A stretch of DNA of 64,000 nt, from positions 434,001 through 498,000 of the forward strand of contig NZ_CP061498.1 of assembly GCF_014681765.1 (NCBI RefSeq). Direction: 5' to 3'. A model generated the notes under the pieces. That model made no database searches. It was not told the origin of the DNA and saw only the letters and a list, made by a program, of their open reading frames with translations. The position numbers and the translations under genes were made by a program. Origin of the DNA: Roseicitreum antarcticum. GTDB lineage: Bacteria > Pseudomonadota > Alphaproteobacteria > Rhodobacterales > Rhodobacteraceae. Below, piece by piece: positions 62,725-64,000 of this stretch (position 1 is the first letter of the stretch; every line of letters begins with the position of its first letter).

Positions 62725-62760
62725 CAGTGCCAGTGCCAGTGCCAGTGTCAGTGTCAGTGC
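62725..62760 (-). repeat. Hexamer microsatellite (six CAGTGC/CAGTGT units) at the clpB stop
   Basis: Six tandem 6-bp units lie at the 3' end of clpB. The stop codon TGA (62754-62756) is inside the repeat; each CAGTGT unit gives TGA and each CAGTGC unit gives TGG in the clpB frame. Past the two TGA codons the frame would read His-Trp repeats. Confidence 0.85.
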
Positions 62761-64000
62761 ACCACCGCCGCCGCGCGCGGTTCGCGCTGCGAGGGCGAAA
62801 CGCGGGCGCCGATGATCAGGCCGTCGGGGCCTGCGGTGATGGGGACGGTGGTGCCGTCCAGCACTTCGCCCGCCAGCAGCATTTCGGCCAGCGGGTCCTG
62901 TACCGCGCGTTGGATCACGCGTTTCAGGGGCCGCGCGCCAAAGACCGGGTCATAGCCTTCATCGGCCAGCCAGGTGCGGGCGGCGGCGTCCAGATCCAGC
63001 GTGATCTTGCGCGCCAGCAGGCGTTTGAGCAGGCGGGCCATCTGGATATCGACAATCGCATCCATATCGTCGCGCGCCAGCCGGTCGAAGATCACGGTTT
63101 CATCCAGCCGGTTGAGGAATTCCGGGCGGAAATGGCCGCGCACGGCTTCCATCACGCTGGCCTTGGCCTGCGCGCTGTCGGTGCCTTCGGGCAGTTGGCT
63201 GAGCGCCTGCGACCCGAGGTTGGAGGTCAGCACGATCAGCGTTTGCTTGAAATCCACATGCCGCCCCTGACCATCGGTCAAGATGCCGTCATCGAGCACT
63301 TGCAGCAGCACGTTGAACACATCGGGATGCGCCTTTTCGACCTCATCGAACAAGATCACCTGATAGGGGCGGCGGCGCACGGCCTCGGTCAGGACGCCGC
63401 CTTCGTCATAGCCGACATAGCCCGGAGGGGCGCCGATCAGGCGGCTGACGCTGTGTTTCTCCATGAATTCGGACATGTCGATGCGCACCATGGCGGTGTC
63501 GTCGTCAAAGAGGTATTCGGCGACGGCCTTGGTCAGTTCGGTCTTGCCCACGCCCGTCGGCCCGAGGAAGAGGAACGAGCCCAGCGGCCGGTTCTCATCG
63601 TTCAGGCCCGCACGCGCGCGGCGCACGGCATTGGCGACGGCGGTCAGCGCGGTGCGCTGGCCGACGACACGTTTGCCAAGCTCGGCTTCCATTTTCAGCA
63701 GCTTGTCGCGCTCGCCTTCCAGCATCTTGGAGGTGGGGATGCCGGTCCAGCGTTCGACCACCTGCGCGATCTGTTCGGGGCGCACGGCTTCGGCCACCAT
63801 GGCCTCGCCCTCGCGGCCTTCGGCGTCGCTGAGGGATTTTTCAAGCGCGGGGATGGTGCCGTATTGCAATTCACCGGCGCGGGCGAAATCACCCTGACGC
63901 TTGGCGGTGTCAAGGTCGGCGCGGGCGCGGTCCAGATGTTCCTTCAGCCCGCGCGCCGTGTCGAGTTTCGCGCGTTCGGCCTGCCATTGCGCGGTCATCT
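62754..64000 (-). CDS. clpB: ATP-dependent chaperone ClpB, C-terminal part (cut by window edge)
   Basis: About 415 C-terminal residues of the ClpB disaggregase, which works with DnaK to rescue aggregated proteins. The end of the coiled-coil middle domain, [17 protein letters not shown], the second AAA+ module with Walker [12 protein letters not shown], the pore loop [13 protein letters not shown], Walker [14 protein letters not shown], the Arg finger region [11 protein letters not shown] and sensor 2 GARPLKR are present. The last 15 residues go beyond the usual ClpB end, and the stop lies in a hexamer repeat. The start lies outside the window. Confidence 0.96.
   Translation of the reverse strand, partial: MTAQWQAERAKLDTARGLKEHLDRARADLDTAKRQGDFARAGELQYGTIPALEKSLSDAEGREGEAMVAEAVRPEQIAQVVERWTGIPTSKMLEGERDKLLKMEAELGKRVVGQRTALTAVANAVRRARAGLNDENRPLGSFLFLGPTGVGKTELTKAVAEYLFDDDTAMVRIDMSEFMEKHSVSRLIGAPPGYVGYDEGGVLTEAVRRRPYQVILFDEVEKAHPDVFNVLLQVLDDGILTDGQGRHVDFKQTLIVLTSNLGSQALSQLPEGTDSAQAKASVMEAVRGHFRPEFLNRLDETVIFDRLARDDMDAIVDIQMARLLKRLLARKITLDLDAAARTWLADEGYDPVFGARPLKRVIQRAVQDPLAEMLLAGEVLDGTTVPITAGPDGLIIGARVSPSQREPRAAAVVH

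Noticed and set aside
62725-62760. CRISPR-like repeat
   Set aside because: The units are 6 bp, directly adjacent and without spacers; it is a microsatellite.

Overview
The window is GC-rich chromosomal DNA (GC clearly well above 60 percent by eye) from an alphaproteobacterium. It most likely comes from the Rhodobacterales/Rhodobacteraceae. The evidence is the codon bias, the coaBC-dut-moeB gene order, a membrane-anchored MoeB, TRAP transporters with TAT-type binding proteins, and alphaproteobacterial Pho boxes. I see no insertion sequences, phage genes, CRISPR arrays, rRNA or replication origin. One tRNA (Asp, GTC) is present.

Layout. 1-9006 is mostly housekeeping: the metK 3' end, an antisense SDR, trmB, psd-pssA (phosphatidylethanolamine synthesis), tRNA-Asp, coaBC, dut and a membrane-anchored moeB. 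9241-12282 is a large hybrid sensor kinase with two receiver domains. 12546-28345 is a full carbon-phosphorus lyase island. It has two PhnD binding proteins, phnC, two phnE permeases, a hexapeptide transferase, a divergent PhnM homologue, the regulator phnF, phnGHIJK, phnL, phnN, a 2H-type DUF1045 protein and a canonical phnM. Candidate Pho boxes lie in front of phnL and the DUF1045 gene, and a candidate PhnF operator lies between phnF and phnG.

28523-38552 looks like a quinate/shikimate catabolic cluster. A quiC-type dehydroshikimate dehydratase, an AEC transporter, an HpcH aldolase, a Gfo/Idh/MocA oxidoreductase and a catabolic aroQ are on the minus strand. A TRAP transporter (dctPQM) and an aroE-type dehydrogenase are on the plus strand, and an FCD-type GntR regulator closes the cluster. 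Protocatechuate would be the product, and a pcaD-like enol-lactonase gene at 47807 fits the next pathway.

38709-44478 is an envelope locus: a 1000-residue acyltransferase-3 fusion, a UbiA-family prenyl transferase and GtrA in one operon, with a divergent HAD-membrane protein. 44767-49612 holds an FKBP isomerase, three alpha/beta hydrolases (including pcaD) and a threonine-dehydratase-like enzyme. 49686-58865 is a second catabolic operon on the minus strand: N-formylglutamate amidohydrolase-like protein, TRAP DctQ-DctM-DctP, a glutamine-synthetase-like ligase, an aldehyde dehydrogenase and an iron alcohol dehydrogenase, with a divergent RpiR regulator. It could encode a gamma-glutamylation route for an amine or amino alcohol. 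59055-62627 holds a polysaccharide deacetylase-like protein, a family 2 glycosyltransferase, an SDR and an alpha/beta-hydrolase-like protein. The window ends inside clpB.

The most unusual sequence signals are: a 36-bp block of three 11-bp-spaced repeats found at two distant sites (13547 and 61652); a Pho box placed inside the phn operon; and a hexamer microsatellite that supplies the stop codon of clpB.
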